NCBI RefSeq assembly: GCF_007988865.1
Contig: NZ_BJUY01000015.1
Span: 1-45,906, forward strand
Origin: Alkalibacterium kapii
GTDB lineage: Bacteria > Bacillota > Bacilli > Lactobacillales > Carnobacteriaceae_A
Direction of reading: 5' to 3'
Length of the DNA: 45,906 nucleotides
The notes below the pieces were generated by a model, which ran no database searches, was not told the origin of the DNA, and worked only from the letters and a program-made list of their open reading frames with translations. The position numbers and the translations under genes were made by a program. Shown here one piece after another: positions 27,253-36,261 of this stretch. Position 1 is the first letter of the stretch, and every line of letters begins with the position of its first letter.

Positions 27253-28080
27253 TCATTTTAATCCAGCAGAAAAATTCCCTTTAGAGATGTTGATCGTACG
27301 GTCATCAGTATCCACACTGTCCACCTTTAATAATGTTGTGTAATTCTCTACAGATCGTTTTCCTTTGAAGATATTTTCAGCGATAACTGTCGCACCAACC
27401 ACCTCAGAATTAAATTCCTCGACCAAACTCATCATGCCACTGATTGTTCCGCCGCCTTTGATGAAATCATCGACGATGAGCACTTTTGAGCCCATATCCA
27501 GACTTCTTCTGGATAATTCCATTTTCTCGATCCGGTCAAACGAAGAACCGGAAACATAATTGATGCTCAAAGTGGATCCTTCTGTCACTTTAGACCCCCT
27601 GCTCACGATGACGAAAGGGACATCCAGATAGAAGGCAACAGACTGCGCGATCGGGACACCTTTTGTTGCGACCGTCATCACGCTGTCTACTTCTGTTTCC
27701 ATATACTGAGAGGCAATAGCACGGCCGATGCGCCTCAGCCACTTGGGATCCCCCACCAAATCAGAAAGATACACATACCCTCCAGGCAAAAGGCGTTTTG
27801 AATGATTCAATTCTTCAATCAAGTCATCCAGGAACTGGCTGATATCTTGTTTATTCATTTTAGGGATATATTTCACTCCGCCTGACGCCCCGGGAATCGT
27901 TTCCAGGATCCCTATTCCTCTTTCAGAGAAAGTACGTTTAACGATCGTCAGGTCTTCGCTTATACTGGACTTTGCCGATTCATATTTCTTTGAAAATAAT
28001 GACAAAGAAATAAGTGTATGCGGATGTTCCAGTAAATAATATGTCATATCGATCAATCGTTCACTTCGTTTCGTTTTCAA
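27253..28080 (-). CDS. purR: pur operon repressor PurR
   Basis: A PRPP-sensing repressor of purine genes. The 275-aa protein matches the Bacillus family: winged-helix N-terminus (MKTKRSERLIDMTYYLLEHP, YESAKSSISEDLTIVKRTF), PGASGGVKYIPKM, then a PRTase-like domain with TVATKGVP and the PRPP motif VLIVDDFIKGGGTISGM. Start is TTG at 28080 with GAGGTG upstream; it matches the known N-terminus. The C-terminus stops at GNFSAGLK, whereas a +1 shift at the AAAA-TGA would continue for another 24 or so coding-like residues. Confidence 0.94.
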   Translation of the reverse strand: MKTKRSERLIDMTYYLLEHPHTLISLSLFSKKYESAKSSISEDLTIVKRTFSERGIGILETIPGASGGVKYIPKMNKQDISQFLDDLIEELNHSKRLLPGGYVYLSDLVGDPKWLRRIGRAIASQYMETEVDSVMTVATKGVPIAQSVAFYLDVPFVIVSRGSKVTEGSTLSINYVSGSSFDRIEKMELSRRSLDMGSKVLIVDDFIKGGGTISGMMSLVEEFNSEVVGATVIAENIFKGKRSVENYTTLLKVDSVDTDDRTINISKGNFSAGLK

Positions 28081-28238
28081 TTACCCACACCTCATAAGTT
28101 TTGACACTGTCACTTTCTTGTGCTTAATTCTAACGATTTAAGTCAAGTCATGATAGTCCTGATAGTCCTGATTTTTCTGATTGCCCGTAAGGCCAGCTGC
28201 GTTAACAGTTATTTCCTCAGCTGATTGTACATCTTTTT

Positions 28239-31200
28239 TTATTTTGTTTCGATTTCAATAAGAAGATCATTGGTTTGAATCGTGTCGCCTTCTTTAACAA
28301 AAAGACGCTCGACCTTTCCGGCAATGGCAGAACGGATAGTGGTTTCCATTTTCATTGCTTCTGTTATAACGATAGGATCCCCTTTTTCAACTTTATCTCC
28401 GCGGTTGACCAGTACTTGAAGAACTGATCCCGGCATTGTTGCTCCCACGTGCCCTTTATTCGTCGGCTCAGCCTTTTTGCGAATTGCTTTAGTGCTTCGG
28501 ACGTTTTTATCCTTCAGTTCGATTTGTCTTCCTTGTCCATTCAGTTCGAAATATAAGACACGGTTTCCTTCCAGATCAGGGTCACCAATCTGGTTGAGCT
28601 TGATAATGAGTGTTTTTCCTCTTTCCAGATTCACTTCTACCTGCTCCCCCATACGCATACCATAGAAGAACGTTGGGGTATCCAGCTTGGTTACTTCACC
28701 ATACATATTATAAAAGAATGTATAATCCAAAAAGACTTGGGGGTACATAATGTAGCCAAGGACTTCTTCTTCTGACGGTTCCCGGTCCAAATGCTCACTC
28801 AGCTCTTTTTTTACTTTGTCAAAGTCAAGTGGCGCTTTATATTTTCCAGGTCTCATTTCCAAAGGCTTTTCATCTTTTAGAATTATTTTCTGCAGTCTCT
28901 CAGGGAAGCCCCCTTCAGGCTGTCCGATTTCTCCTTTAAAGAAACGTACTACAGACGTCGGAAAGCTTAAATCTTCGCCTTTCTCATACACGTCTTCTTC
29001 AGTCAGTTGGTTTTTGATCATAAAAAGAGCCATATCTCCTACTACTTTGGATGAGGGCGTCACTTTTATGATATCGCCAAACATACGATTGACAACGGCA
29101 TACATTTCTTTTATATCATCCCACTGGTCTTCCAGTCCCAGTCCTTTAGCCTGCTGTTTCAAATTAGTATACTGGCCACCAGGCATTTGGTGTGTGTAAA
29201 CTTCAGTCGAGGCAGCTGGCATTCCTTCCTCAAAATCAGCATAGTACTTTCTAGTATCTTCCCAGTAGCGATTTAATTGTTCCACATTTTTTATATTATA
29301 TTTAGGTGCATGGGAAGTTCCTTCTAGTGCATAATATAGGCTCCCCATACTTGGCTGGCTGGTCTTGCCGCTTAGCGCACTCTGGGCCACGTCAACGATA
29401 TCCACACCTGCTCTGATGGCGGCTCCGTATGTGTATACACCATTCCCGCTCGTATCATGCATATGGAGATGGATCGGAAGATCGACCGTGTTTTTCAATT
29501 CTTTTATCAAATAATACGCCGCTTGCGGTTTAAGCAACCCAGCCATGTCTTTGATCGCTAAAATATGTGCTCCGGCTGCTTCCAGGTCTTTTGCCATCCG
29601 CTTGTAATAAGTCATGGAATATTTTGTCTGATTTGAATCGAGTAGATCGCCTGTATAGCAAATAGCTGCTTCTGCAATTTTATTGTTGTCTCTTACATAC
29701 TGAATGCTTTTTTCCATTTGAGGAAGCCAGTTCAGACTGTCAAAAATACGAAAAACATCGATACCATTCTTGGCGGCAAGACGGATGAATTCTTCCAGGA
29801 CATTATCCGGATAATTGTCATACCCTACAGCATTCGACCCGCGAAACAGCATCTGAAAAAGTGTGTCGGGCATTTTTTTCCTCAGTTTCTTCAAACGTTC
29901 CCAAGGATCTTCAGTCAGGAAACGATAGGCAACATCGAAGGTTGCCCCGCCCCACATTTCCATAGAAAACAATTCGGGGATGGCTTTTTCTGTTTTTTCA
30001 GCAATGGTCAGCATGTCATGCGTACGCAAACGGGTGGCAAGTAGACTCTGATGGGCATCTCTAAAGGTTGTGTCCGTCAGTAATACCGAATCCTGGGCTT
30101 TCACCCATTCAGCCACCTTTACTGGACCTTCCTTATCCAGGATGTGTTTAGGATGAACGATTTCTTTTGAAGGCAGTATAAGATTTTCAGGCATTCTCGG
30201 TTCTTTGAAAGCCCGCTTTTCCACTTTACCGATGCCCGGAAATCCATTCACGGTAACATTGCCGATATATTTCAACGTTTTATTGCCGCGGTCTCTAATT
30301 TTTTTGTATTGGAACAGTTCAGGTGTTTCATCTATAAATCGTGTCGTCATCGTCCCGTTTTTAAACGTCGGATGTTTCAGTACATTGATAAGAAATGGAA
30401 TATTCGTGACGACACCTCTAATACGAAATTCCTCCAGGGCGCGTGTCATTTTCTGCAGCGCCTTTTCATAGTTCAATCCTTCAGTTGACACTTTAACCAG
30501 GAGCGAATCAAAAAAAGGAGTAACGACAGAACCCTGGAAACCATTTCCCGCATCCAAACGTATTCCGAATCCTCCCGGAGAACGATATGTGTTGATCCTT
30601 CCTGTATCAGGCAGGAACCCATTCGCCGGGTCTTCAGTTGTTATACGGCACTGAATAGCAGCACCTTTAAGTTTGATATCCTCTTGTTCCGGTATCCCGA
30701 TTTCTGAATGCAGTAAATGGTTCTGAGCAATCAGTATCTGAGCTTGAACGATATCGATTCCCGTTATCATTTCAGTGATCGTGTGCTCGACTTGAATACG
30801 CGGGTTGACTTCAATAAAGTAAAAAGAATCCCCTTCAAGTAAAAACTCGACAGTCCCCGCATTCACATAACCAACATGCTTCATTAATTTTACGGCTGTC
30901 TGGCAGAGCTGTTCTCTCGTTTGTGCATCCAGTTCCACACACGGGGCTACTTCAACGACTTTTTGATGTCGTCTCTGGACAGAACAATCTCTTTCAAATA
31001 AATGCACAATATTTCCATGCTGATCACCTAATACTTGAACCTCTATATGTTTAGGGTCGGCAATATATTTTTCTACATACAGATCGTCCAGTCCAAAAGC
31101 TGCCTTCGCTTCACTTTTAGCTCGTTTAAATTCTTCAGCCGCTTCGCTTGGGGTGTGGGCAACGCGCATCCCGCGGCCTCCACCTCCCATAGCTGCTTTC

Positions 31201-31670
31201 ATGATTATTGGGTATCCGTGTTCCTCGCCGAACGAAAGGACATCCTCCACACGATCGACTGGGCCGTCTGTCCCTGGAACTGTTGGGATGTCCGCTTCGA
31301 TTGCTGCTTTTTTAGCTTTGATTTTATCTCCAAAAATATCTAAATGATGCGCGTCTGGTCCTATAAATTTCAGTCCATTAGCTTCACAGGCTTTCGCAAA
31401 GGTCAGATTTTCTGAAAGGAAGCCATAACCAGGATGTATTGCATCTGCTCCTGCTTTTTTTGCAACTTCGATGATACTCATACCATCTAAATAAGCTTCG
31501 ATCGGTTTTTTTCCTTCCCCAACTAAATAGGCTTCATCTGCTTTAAACCGGTGCACACTTGCTTCATCTTCTTGTGCATAAATCCCTACTGTTTCAATAT
31601 CAAGTTCTGCTAATGCTCTGAAAATACGAATAGCTATTTCACCTCTATTCGCGACCAATACTTTTTTCAT
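28239..31670 (-). CDS. pyc: pyruvate carboxylase
   Basis: A biotin enzyme that carboxylates pyruvate to oxaloacetate, supplying aspartate and amino-acid synthesis. The 1143-aa single chain has biotin carboxylase (about 1-450; ANRGEIAIRIFRA, MKAAMGGGGRGMR, EVNPRIQVEHTITE), carboxyltransferase (about 530-820; LLTDTTFRDAHQSLLATR, LHMHDTSGNG), the allosteric linker, and the C-terminal biotinyl domain with EAMKMET, whose lysine is biotinylated. Length is full. Start ATG at 31670 has GAGGTG 10 nt upstream. Alone on its transcript as far as seen. Confidence 0.97.
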   Translation of the reverse strand: MKKVLVANRGEIAIRIFRALAELDIETVGIYAQEDEASVHRFKADEAYLVGEGKKPIEAYLDGMSIIEVAKKAGADAIHPGYGFLSENLTFAKACEANGLKFIGPDAHHLDIFGDKIKAKKAAIEADIPTVPGTDGPVDRVEDVLSFGEEHGYPIIMKAAMGGGGRGMRVAHTPSEAAEEFKRAKSEAKAAFGLDDLYVEKYIADPKHIEVQVLGDQHGNIVHLFERDCSVQRRHQKVVEVAPCVELDAQTREQLCQTAVKLMKHVGYVNAGTVEFLLEGDSFYFIEVNPRIQVEHTITEMITGIDIVQAQILIAQNHLLHSEIGIPEQEDIKLKGAAIQCRITTEDPANGFLPDTGRINTYRSPGGFGIRLDAGNGFQGSVVTPFFDSLLVKVSTEGLNYEKALQKMTRALEEFRIRGVVTNIPFLINVLKHPTFKNGTMTTRFIDETPELFQYKKIRDRGNKTLKYIGNVTVNGFPGIGKVEKRAFKEPRMPENLILPSKEIVHPKHILDKEGPVKVAEWVKAQDSVLLTDTTFRDAHQSLLATRLRTHDMLTIAEKTEKAIPELFSMEMWGGATFDVAYRFLTEDPWERLKKLRKKMPDTLFQMLFRGSNAVGYDNYPDNVLEEFIRLAAKNGIDVFRIFDSLNWLPQMEKSIQYVRDNNKIAEAAICYTGDLLDSNQTKYSMTYYKRMAKDLEAAGAHILAIKDMAGLLKPQAAYYLIKELKNTVDLPIHLHMHDTSGNGVYTYGAAIRAGVDIVDVAQSALSGKTSQPSMGSLYYALEGTSHAPKYNIKNVEQLNRYWEDTRKYYADFEEGMPAASTEVYTHQMPGGQYTNLKQQAKGLGLEDQWDDIKEMYAVVNRMFGDIIKVTPSSKVVGDMALFMIKNQLTEEDVYEKGEDLSFPTSVVRFFKGEIGQPEGGFPERLQKIILKDEKPLEMRPGKYKAPLDFDKVKKELSEHLDREPSEEEVLGYIMYPQVFLDYTFFYNMYGEVTKLDTPTFFYGMRMGEQVEVNLERGKTLIIKLNQIGDPDLEGNRVLYFELNGQGRQIELKDKNVRSTKAIRKKAEPTNKGHVGATMPGSVLQVLVNRGDKVEKGDPIVITEAMKMETTIRSAIAGKVERLFVKEGDTIQTNDLLIEIETK

Positions 31671-31816
31671 TACATTTTCACCTCTTTATTATTTACATTA
31701 ATTTTTTTCATCTGGAAATTACTTTCTTATTTTACCAGAGTACGTCTTGAAACAAAAAGTTATTTGTTCATTATACTAAGAACTGAGACCGATAAGTACG
31801 TATTTCAAACTATAAA

Positions 31817-32893
31817 TCAAGCGCTGATCCGGTTTCTTCCACTATTTTTGGATTTATAAAGCAGTGCATCTGCCATTTCGATCATACTTGAAAGTTGATC
31901 GACCGTATCCGGATAAACTGCCACACCTGCGGAAACAGTGATGGGGATTTGAATCAGCTCGCTGGTCACAAAATTATGCTGGGCTATTTTTGTGCGCAAT
32001 CTTTCGGCCAGCCAGACTGCTTCCTTTTTAGTACTCTCAGGCAGGACGATAGCGAATTCTTCCCCACCTTTTCTAAAGGCCACTCCCTTATCCTTTATTG
32101 TTTCTTCTAAAATACGCCCCAGTTCAACCAGCACATAATCCCCTGCAGCGTGGCCGTAGGTGTCATTAGTCAGTTTGAACCGGTCAATATCAAGCATGAT
32201 GATGGCACAGGGATGCTGTTCTCTTTCTGATTTCTGTGAAACCTCATTCCAGTAATCTGTAAAACGTCTCACGTTACTCAATCCAGTCAGAAAATCTGTT
32301 GAAGATTCAATCTGATACTTCCTGAAAAGATATTCTGAGTTTCTTATGTAATTAACGAGATAGACGGCAGACATACCAGTCAGAGTCGAAGCGACCCAAT
32401 ATAGAAGGATGATTGGAAGTAAATTTATCTTTTGAACGATAATTATCAAAAAATAAGTGGCTATGATGTTTGAGTACAGAGTAAAGTAAAGTCCTTTTCT
32501 CAGCATGCGTTCTTCTTTTTTCAATACATGATCCAATACGTAGTACCCAATCAAAAAAATGTCCATCATATAACCGGCATAAACAGCAGACAGGCCTAAT
32601 CCGATTTGGAAACGACTCAGGACAATAATGAATCCGCTGATCAATGCGGAACGCTTACTTACAAAAAGAACAAGCAGCATGACAGGCACGAATCTGAAAT
32701 CAATAATCGTCTCTTCGGTAATATGTATTGAAAAATACATCAGTAAATACCCCAGAATTCCTCCACACAGTCCATCTATAAGCGTAGAGAGTCCGGGTAG
32801 AAACATTTGTTTGTGACTTTTCCATCTGAATTGCATGTAAATAAAAATCAGAGAGATCACAATAGAAAAATTAACAAATAAATCAGGTAACAT
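31817..32893 (-). CDS. membrane diguanylate cyclase (5TM sensor + GGDEF)
   Basis: Makes the second messenger c-di-GMP from two GTP. About 190 N-terminal residues form several hydrophobic helices (FVNFSIVISLIFIYM, GGILGYLLMYFSI, FVPVMLLVLFVSK, and others), resembling the 5TM receptors of the LYT type. The GGDEF domain begins near STDFLTGLSNVRRF and has the signature FRKGGEEFAIVL, an active GGEEF variant, with LDIDRFKLTNDTYGHAAGD (metal and substrate site). The inhibitory I-site RxxD normally five residues before the signature is replaced by KDKG. The start chosen is ATG at 32893 with AGGGGG 5 nt upstream (358 aa). No EAL, HD-GYP or PilZ gene is nearby. Confidence 0.88.
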   Translation of the reverse strand: MLPDLFVNFSIVISLIFIYMQFRWKSHKQMFLPGLSTLIDGLCGGILGYLLMYFSIHITEETIIDFRFVPVMLLVLFVSKRSALISGFIIVLSRFQIGLGLSAVYAGYMMDIFLIGYYVLDHVLKKEERMLRKGLYFTLYSNIIATYFLIIIVQKINLLPIILLYWVASTLTGMSAVYLVNYIRNSEYLFRKYQIESSTDFLTGLSNVRRFTDYWNEVSQKSEREQHPCAIIMLDIDRFKLTNDTYGHAAGDYVLVELGRILEETIKDKGVAFRKGGEEFAIVLPESTKKEAVWLAERLRTKIAQHNFVTSELIQIPITVSAGVAVYPDTVDQLSSMIEMADALLYKSKNSGRNRISA

Positions 32894-33058
32894 CTCATCC
32901 CCCTCTCGCATTAGTTCAAGGTTACTGTTCATTTTACTCTTCTTTCTATTTCATCTTACAATAGTGTATCACGTTGTTTCCTCATAGACAAAGCTTGTTT
33001 CATCTCTTGCTGGAGACACGTTCCTGAGAGCAAATAAAGACATATTCTTTGTATACAA

Positions 33059-33098
33059 ATAAGAGGCTGAGAAAAATAGACTTATCCCCGCCTCTTAT
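33059..33098. terminator. hairpin after adcB
   Basis: ATAAGAGGC (33059-33067) pairs perfectly with GCCTCTTAT (33090-33098), ending 11 nt from the adcB stop. The T run is better on the forward strand, but the leftward adcB is the only adjacent gene it can end. Confidence 0.6.
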
Positions 33099-33109
33099 CC
33101 TTTTATTTT

Positions 33110-33901
33110 TCATTTAAAAACTGCGATGACCGAAAAAACAGCTATATAGATCAAAGTTATCGTTGCTCCGGGTGGGGTTCCTAAATAATACGAACCCACA
33201 AGACCCATGATCATACCGAACAAGGCAACGACGATACCAATAAAAATAACTCCATTAAAACTTTTACTTAATCTGATGGATATCGCAGCAGGCAGTATGA
33301 GTATCGCAGATACTAAAAGTGCTCCGACAATGGGCATGATAAGTGCTATCGTTACGCCGGTCAGGATATTGAACATCACAGACATGAATTGTATCGGCAG
33401 CCCTGCCGTATATGCTGTTTCTTCATCAAATGTCAAAGTATACATAGCTTTTCTGAAAACACTGTATAAAATGATAATAAGTAAGGTCAGCACAAGCAGC
33501 ATCCAGACTTGCTGGACAGAAATGGTTACAATAGAGCCAAAGAGGAACTGCTGTATACTGACGGTCGCTCCACTATCATTCAGTCCCATCAATACCAGGG
33601 CCACTGCCATACCTCCAGACATTAAAATGGCAATGGAAATCTCTGAGTAGGTCCGGTAGACTTTCCGGAGGTATTCCAGTATACCAGCCACGACCACAAC
33701 CACTAGAATATTCATCCAGGTCGGGTCATAACCTAACAGCAGACCCAGCGCCACACCCGCTAAAGATACATGAGAGAGGGTGTCTGCCATTAGAGACTGA
33801 CGTCTAAGGATGAGAAAGAGCCCAAGCATTGGTGCAATCAATGAAATGAGGACGGATGCTTGGAACGCTCTTTGCATGAATCCATAGAGAAACATCTCCA
33901 T
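33110..33901 (-). CDS. adcB: zinc ABC transporter permease
   Basis: Membrane component of a metal uptake ABC-3 family transporter. The 263-aa protein shows seven to eight hydrophobic helices ([77 protein letters not shown]) and the family's [16 protein letters not shown] loop. Start ATG at 33901 lies inside the 3' end of adcC (64-bp overlap), which implies translational coupling. Third gene of the Zur-controlled operon. Confidence 0.92.
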   Translation of the reverse strand: MEMFLYGFMQRAFQASVLISLIAPMLGLFLILRRQSLMADTLSHVSLAGVALGLLLGYDPTWMNILVVVVVAGILEYLRKVYRTYSEISIAILMSGGMAVALVLMGLNDSGATVSIQQFLFGSIVTISVQQVWMLLVLTLLIIILYSVFRKAMYTLTFDEETAYTAGLPIQFMSVMFNILTGVTIALIMPIVGALLVSAILILPAAISIRLSKSFNGVIFIGIVVALFGMIMGLVGSYYLGTPPGATITLIYIAVFSVIAVFK

Positions 33902-34554
33902 GGCGACCCCTCCTTTCTGACGAGCTCGATATGTTTATTGGCATAATGGCGGATTTCTTCATGATCATGTGTGACCATAAGAATACCTTTTCCGTGATAG
34001 TCACTTGCATGCTTTAAAAGTTTGTAAAATTCTTCTCTGGAAGCGACATCCATCCCAGTCGTTGGTTCATCTAAAATAAACAGGTCGGGATCCATTGCAA
34101 AGACACGAGCAATAGATATGCGCTGTTTCTGTCCGCCAGACAGTTCGCCGATTTTTTTATGACGCATCTCCCACATCCCTACAGATTCGAGAGCTTTTTC
34201 AACATGTTTTTCATCATCTTCGTCTAGTTTTTTGAACCATTTCCCTCGTGGATAACGTCCGGATCTGACTAGTTCCAACACTGTACTTGGAAATCCTGCA
34301 TTGAATGAAGCAACTTGTTGAGGGATATAGCCGACAACAAGCTTTTTGTTTTCTCTATTTTTTTTAGAAAGCATGACCGAGCCTTTTGTCGGCTTAAGTA
34401 AACCTAAAATATTACGCAAAAGCGTGGTCTTAGCTGCCCCATTTTCTCCAGTAAGCATAGCAAAGTCTCCGGAGTTCACTTCAAAACAAATGTTTTCAAG
34501 TACTGGTTCATCTTCATAGTGAAAAGCCAGATCCTCAACTTTTATATACTGCAT
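33838..34554 (-). CDS. adcC: zinc ABC transporter ATP-binding protein
   Basis: Energises zinc import. The 238-aa ABC protein has a Walker [12 protein letters not shown] with alanine in place of the usual glycine before the lysine (also found, as I recall, in streptococcal AdcC), Q-loop YIPQQ, signature LSGGQKQR, Walker [13 protein letters not shown] and the H-loop MVTHDHEE. The segment [21 protein letters not shown] and the late SPWRCFS are typical of AdcC. The start chosen is ATG at 34554 with GAAGGA 6 nt upstream. It lies between adcA and adcB. Confidence 0.92.
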   Translation of the reverse strand: MQYIKVEDLAFHYEDEPVLENICFEVNSGDFAMLTGENGAAKTTLLRNILGLLKPTKGSVMLSKKNRENKKLVVGYIPQQVASFNAGFPSTVLELVRSGRYPRGKWFKKLDEDDEKHVEKALESVGMWEMRHKKIGELSGGQKQRISIARVFAMDPDLFILDEPTTGMDVASREEFYKLLKHASDYHGKGILMVTHDHEEIRHYANKHIELVRKEGSPWRCFSMDSCKERSKHPSSFH

Positions 34555-34590
34555 ATAATTTCCTTCTTTCATTTATTGTGACTTGAAAAC

Positions 34591-35586
34591 TTACTGGATA
34601 CTCAATTTCAATGCTTCCAGATTTCTTCTCATTCCTTCAATATATCCCTGACCTTTTGCTTCTATGGTTTCCGGTAAATAGGCCAGAGAATATAATTCAG
34701 CAACATCTGCACCTGTCTCATTGGCGACTGTTTCAGCTATTGATGAGTTAGCTCCTTCCTGGAAATAGATCACAGGAATATCATAGTCTAGAACGAGCTG
34801 ATTGATCTCAGCAATACGGGAAGGGCTGACTTCGACCTCAGTGGTTATCCCACCAACTGCCATCTGTATCAAATCATAACGATGAGCGAGATAACCGAAG
34901 GCTTCGTGCTGAGTGACGAAGCGTCTCTTTGAGGCACCACTGAAGGCTGATTCGAATGTTTCATGCAATGCCTGCAGTTCACTCTGATAGGCTTCAGTAT
35001 TTCTGGAATAGTCTTTTGAGTGTTCAGGATCGATTTCAATAAAGGCCTCTTTTACTCTTTCGATCTGTTCTTGAACCAGTAAAGGATCCAGCCAGACGTG
35101 CGGATCCACGGCATGGACATCATTTTCTTCTTCATGAGCATGACCCTCTTCATCATCAATAGCTTCACCCGAATCAAGCAAGTCGATCTCTGCTGCTTGT
35201 TCCACTACAACAAGATCTTCATTGTCGATTGAATCCAGCATACTCTTCACCCATGTTTCCATTTCGTCGCTGCTGTAAACGAACATATCGGCATCATTGA
35301 TCATCGCCATATCTCTAGCACTTGGTTCGTAGTGATGCACGTCTGTCCCACCTGAAATCATCATTTCAATATCAGCCAGATCACCGGCGACCTGTTCCGT
35401 GAATTCATACACTGGATAGAAAGTCGTGACGACTGAAAACTTTCCTTTGCCAGCCTCAGTACTGTCTGCAGCTTCACCCCCGTTATTGCTTTCACTATCC
35501 ACGGGAGCATCTTGTGTATTGGATGCACATGCACCCAGCGCTGTCAAAGTGATCAGCGAGATAAGTAGTTTATATATTCTATTCAT
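34591..35586 (-). CDS. adcA: zinc-binding lipoprotein of the ABC importer
   Basis: Captures zinc outside the membrane. The 331-aa protein has a signal peptide with lipobox LGAC (Cys at about 19), then a cluster A-1 / ZnuA-type fold. Metal ligands expected in the family are visible: HHYEPSARD, DPHVWLDP, the His in FVTQHEAFGYLAHRY, and the late ...YFQEGANSS. A charged His/Glu loop (EEGHAHEEENDVHAVD) is typical of zinc-specific members. Start ATG at 35586 has GGAGG 9 nt upstream. First gene of adcA-adcC-adcB, under a Zur box. It lacks the C-terminal ZinT-like domain of longer AdcA proteins. Confidence 0.92.
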   Translation of the reverse strand: MNRIYKLLISLITLTALGACASNTQDAPVDSESNNGGEAADSTEAGKGKFSVVTTFYPVYEFTEQVAGDLADIEMMISGGTDVHHYEPSARDMAMINDADMFVYSSDEMETWVKSMLDSIDNEDLVVVEQAAEIDLLDSGEAIDDEEGHAHEEENDVHAVDPHVWLDPLLVQEQIERVKEAFIEIDPEHSKDYSRNTEAYQSELQALHETFESAFSGASKRRFVTQHEAFGYLAHRYDLIQMAVGGITTEVEVSPSRIAEINQLVLDYDIPVIYFQEGANSSIAETVANETGADVAELYSLAYLPETIEAKGQGYIEGMRRNLEALKLSIQ

Positions 35587-35610
35587 TCATAGTATCCTCC
35601 AAATTTTTGC

Positions 35611-35631
35611 AAATCGTAATCATTACGATTT
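35611..35631 (-). promoter_or_regulatory. Zur box (zinc-responsive operator)
   Basis: The perfect palindrome AAATCGTAAT-C-ATTACGATTT contains TCGTAATnATTACGA, the consensus Zur site of Firmicutes. It lies directly downstream of the -10 box and 25 nt before the adcA start, so zinc-loaded Zur would block initiation. No zur gene is in the window. Confidence 0.9.
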
Positions 35632-35633
35632 AA

Positions 35634-35663
35634 AGAATAGCACTTTTTTCAGGCTTCTGTCAA
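35634..35663 (-). promoter_or_regulatory. promoter of adcACB
   Basis: Read leftwards: TTGACA (35658-35663), 18-bp spacer, TATTCT (35634-35639). The Zur box begins within 3 nt after the -10. Confidence 0.75.
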
Positions 35664-35723
35664 GCAAATCCTGCTCAACGCTAAGTGACATTCTTCTTTG
35701 TCTATAACTGAGGGTATTTTTGC

Positions 35724-35763
35724 AAAAATAAAAAGTAGTACGATTTATAAAAATCATACTACT
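35724..35763 (-). terminator. intrinsic terminator of veg
   Basis: AGTAGTACGATTT pairs with AAATCATACTACT (one mismatch), followed leftwards by TTTTATTTTTGC. It starts 23 nt past the veg stop. Confidence 0.8.
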
Positions 35764-35786
35764 CGAGTTTGCTGCGCTTATTCTGA

Positions 35787-36044
35787 TTAAGTGAATACTA
35801 AATTATCTTCCTCTGAAAACTCTACTGTCACGGAATTAGTAAGTACATCCGTATAATTGTATGAAACACGCTCCACTGCATTTTCTTTCTGATCAAGTGC
35901 CACGACGAAGACCGAAGGATATGTTTCCATTAGAATACCTTTGCGTTCTGTCGTTTTTTTTCTTCCAGCTTGTGCAGTCAATTTGATTTTCTGACCAATT
36001 TGACTATCCAAGGCTTTCTTAATGCTCGCTAAAGACGTTGGCAT
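35787..36044 (-). CDS. veg: Veg protein
   Basis: A protein of about 85 aa matching Veg of Bacilli: TSLASIKKALDSQIGQKIKL, AGRKKTTERKGILMETYPSVFVV and VERVSYNYTDVLTNSVTVEF. Veg influences biofilm matrix gene expression in Bacillus subtilis; its role in lactic acid bacteria is not known. Start ATG at 36044 with GAGGTG 9 nt upstream; a GTG four codons earlier overlaps that site. It follows ksgA as in Bacillus, without the sporulation gene yabG. Confidence 0.93.
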   Translation of the reverse strand: MPTSLASIKKALDSQIGQKIKLTAQAGRKKTTERKGILMETYPSVFVVALDQKENAVERVSYNYTDVLTNSVTVEFSEEDNLVFT

Positions 36045-36075
36045 ATTTCGACTCACCTCACAAAGTAGTAGATCA

Positions 36076-36084
36076 AGTATACCA
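36076..36084 (-). promoter_or_regulatory. extended -10 promoter of veg
   Basis: Read leftwards, TGG-TATACT; a TTTCAA hexamer lies 17 nt upstream. The remaining intergenic bases to ksgA (36085-36261) are AT-rich with no gene seen. Confidence 0.5.
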
Positions 36085-36261
36085 TTAAAACACGAAAATT
36101 GAAAGCTATCTAACGGTAAAAGATAGGATTTTGTGTGAAGATTAGATTTCAGTAAATTTTAAAAACCTTTAGAATCAGTTATCTTTTGAATATAATGAAC
36201 TTTTTTTAATAAATACACGCCTTGCGCTACACTCATTGTTCGGTTTTTAGCCTAGTCAAGA

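Noticed and set aside
35734-35763. Second Zur-like palindrome near veg
   Set aside because: It contains ACGATTT but is a terminator stem of veg with a T run and lacks the TCGTAATnATTACGA spacing.
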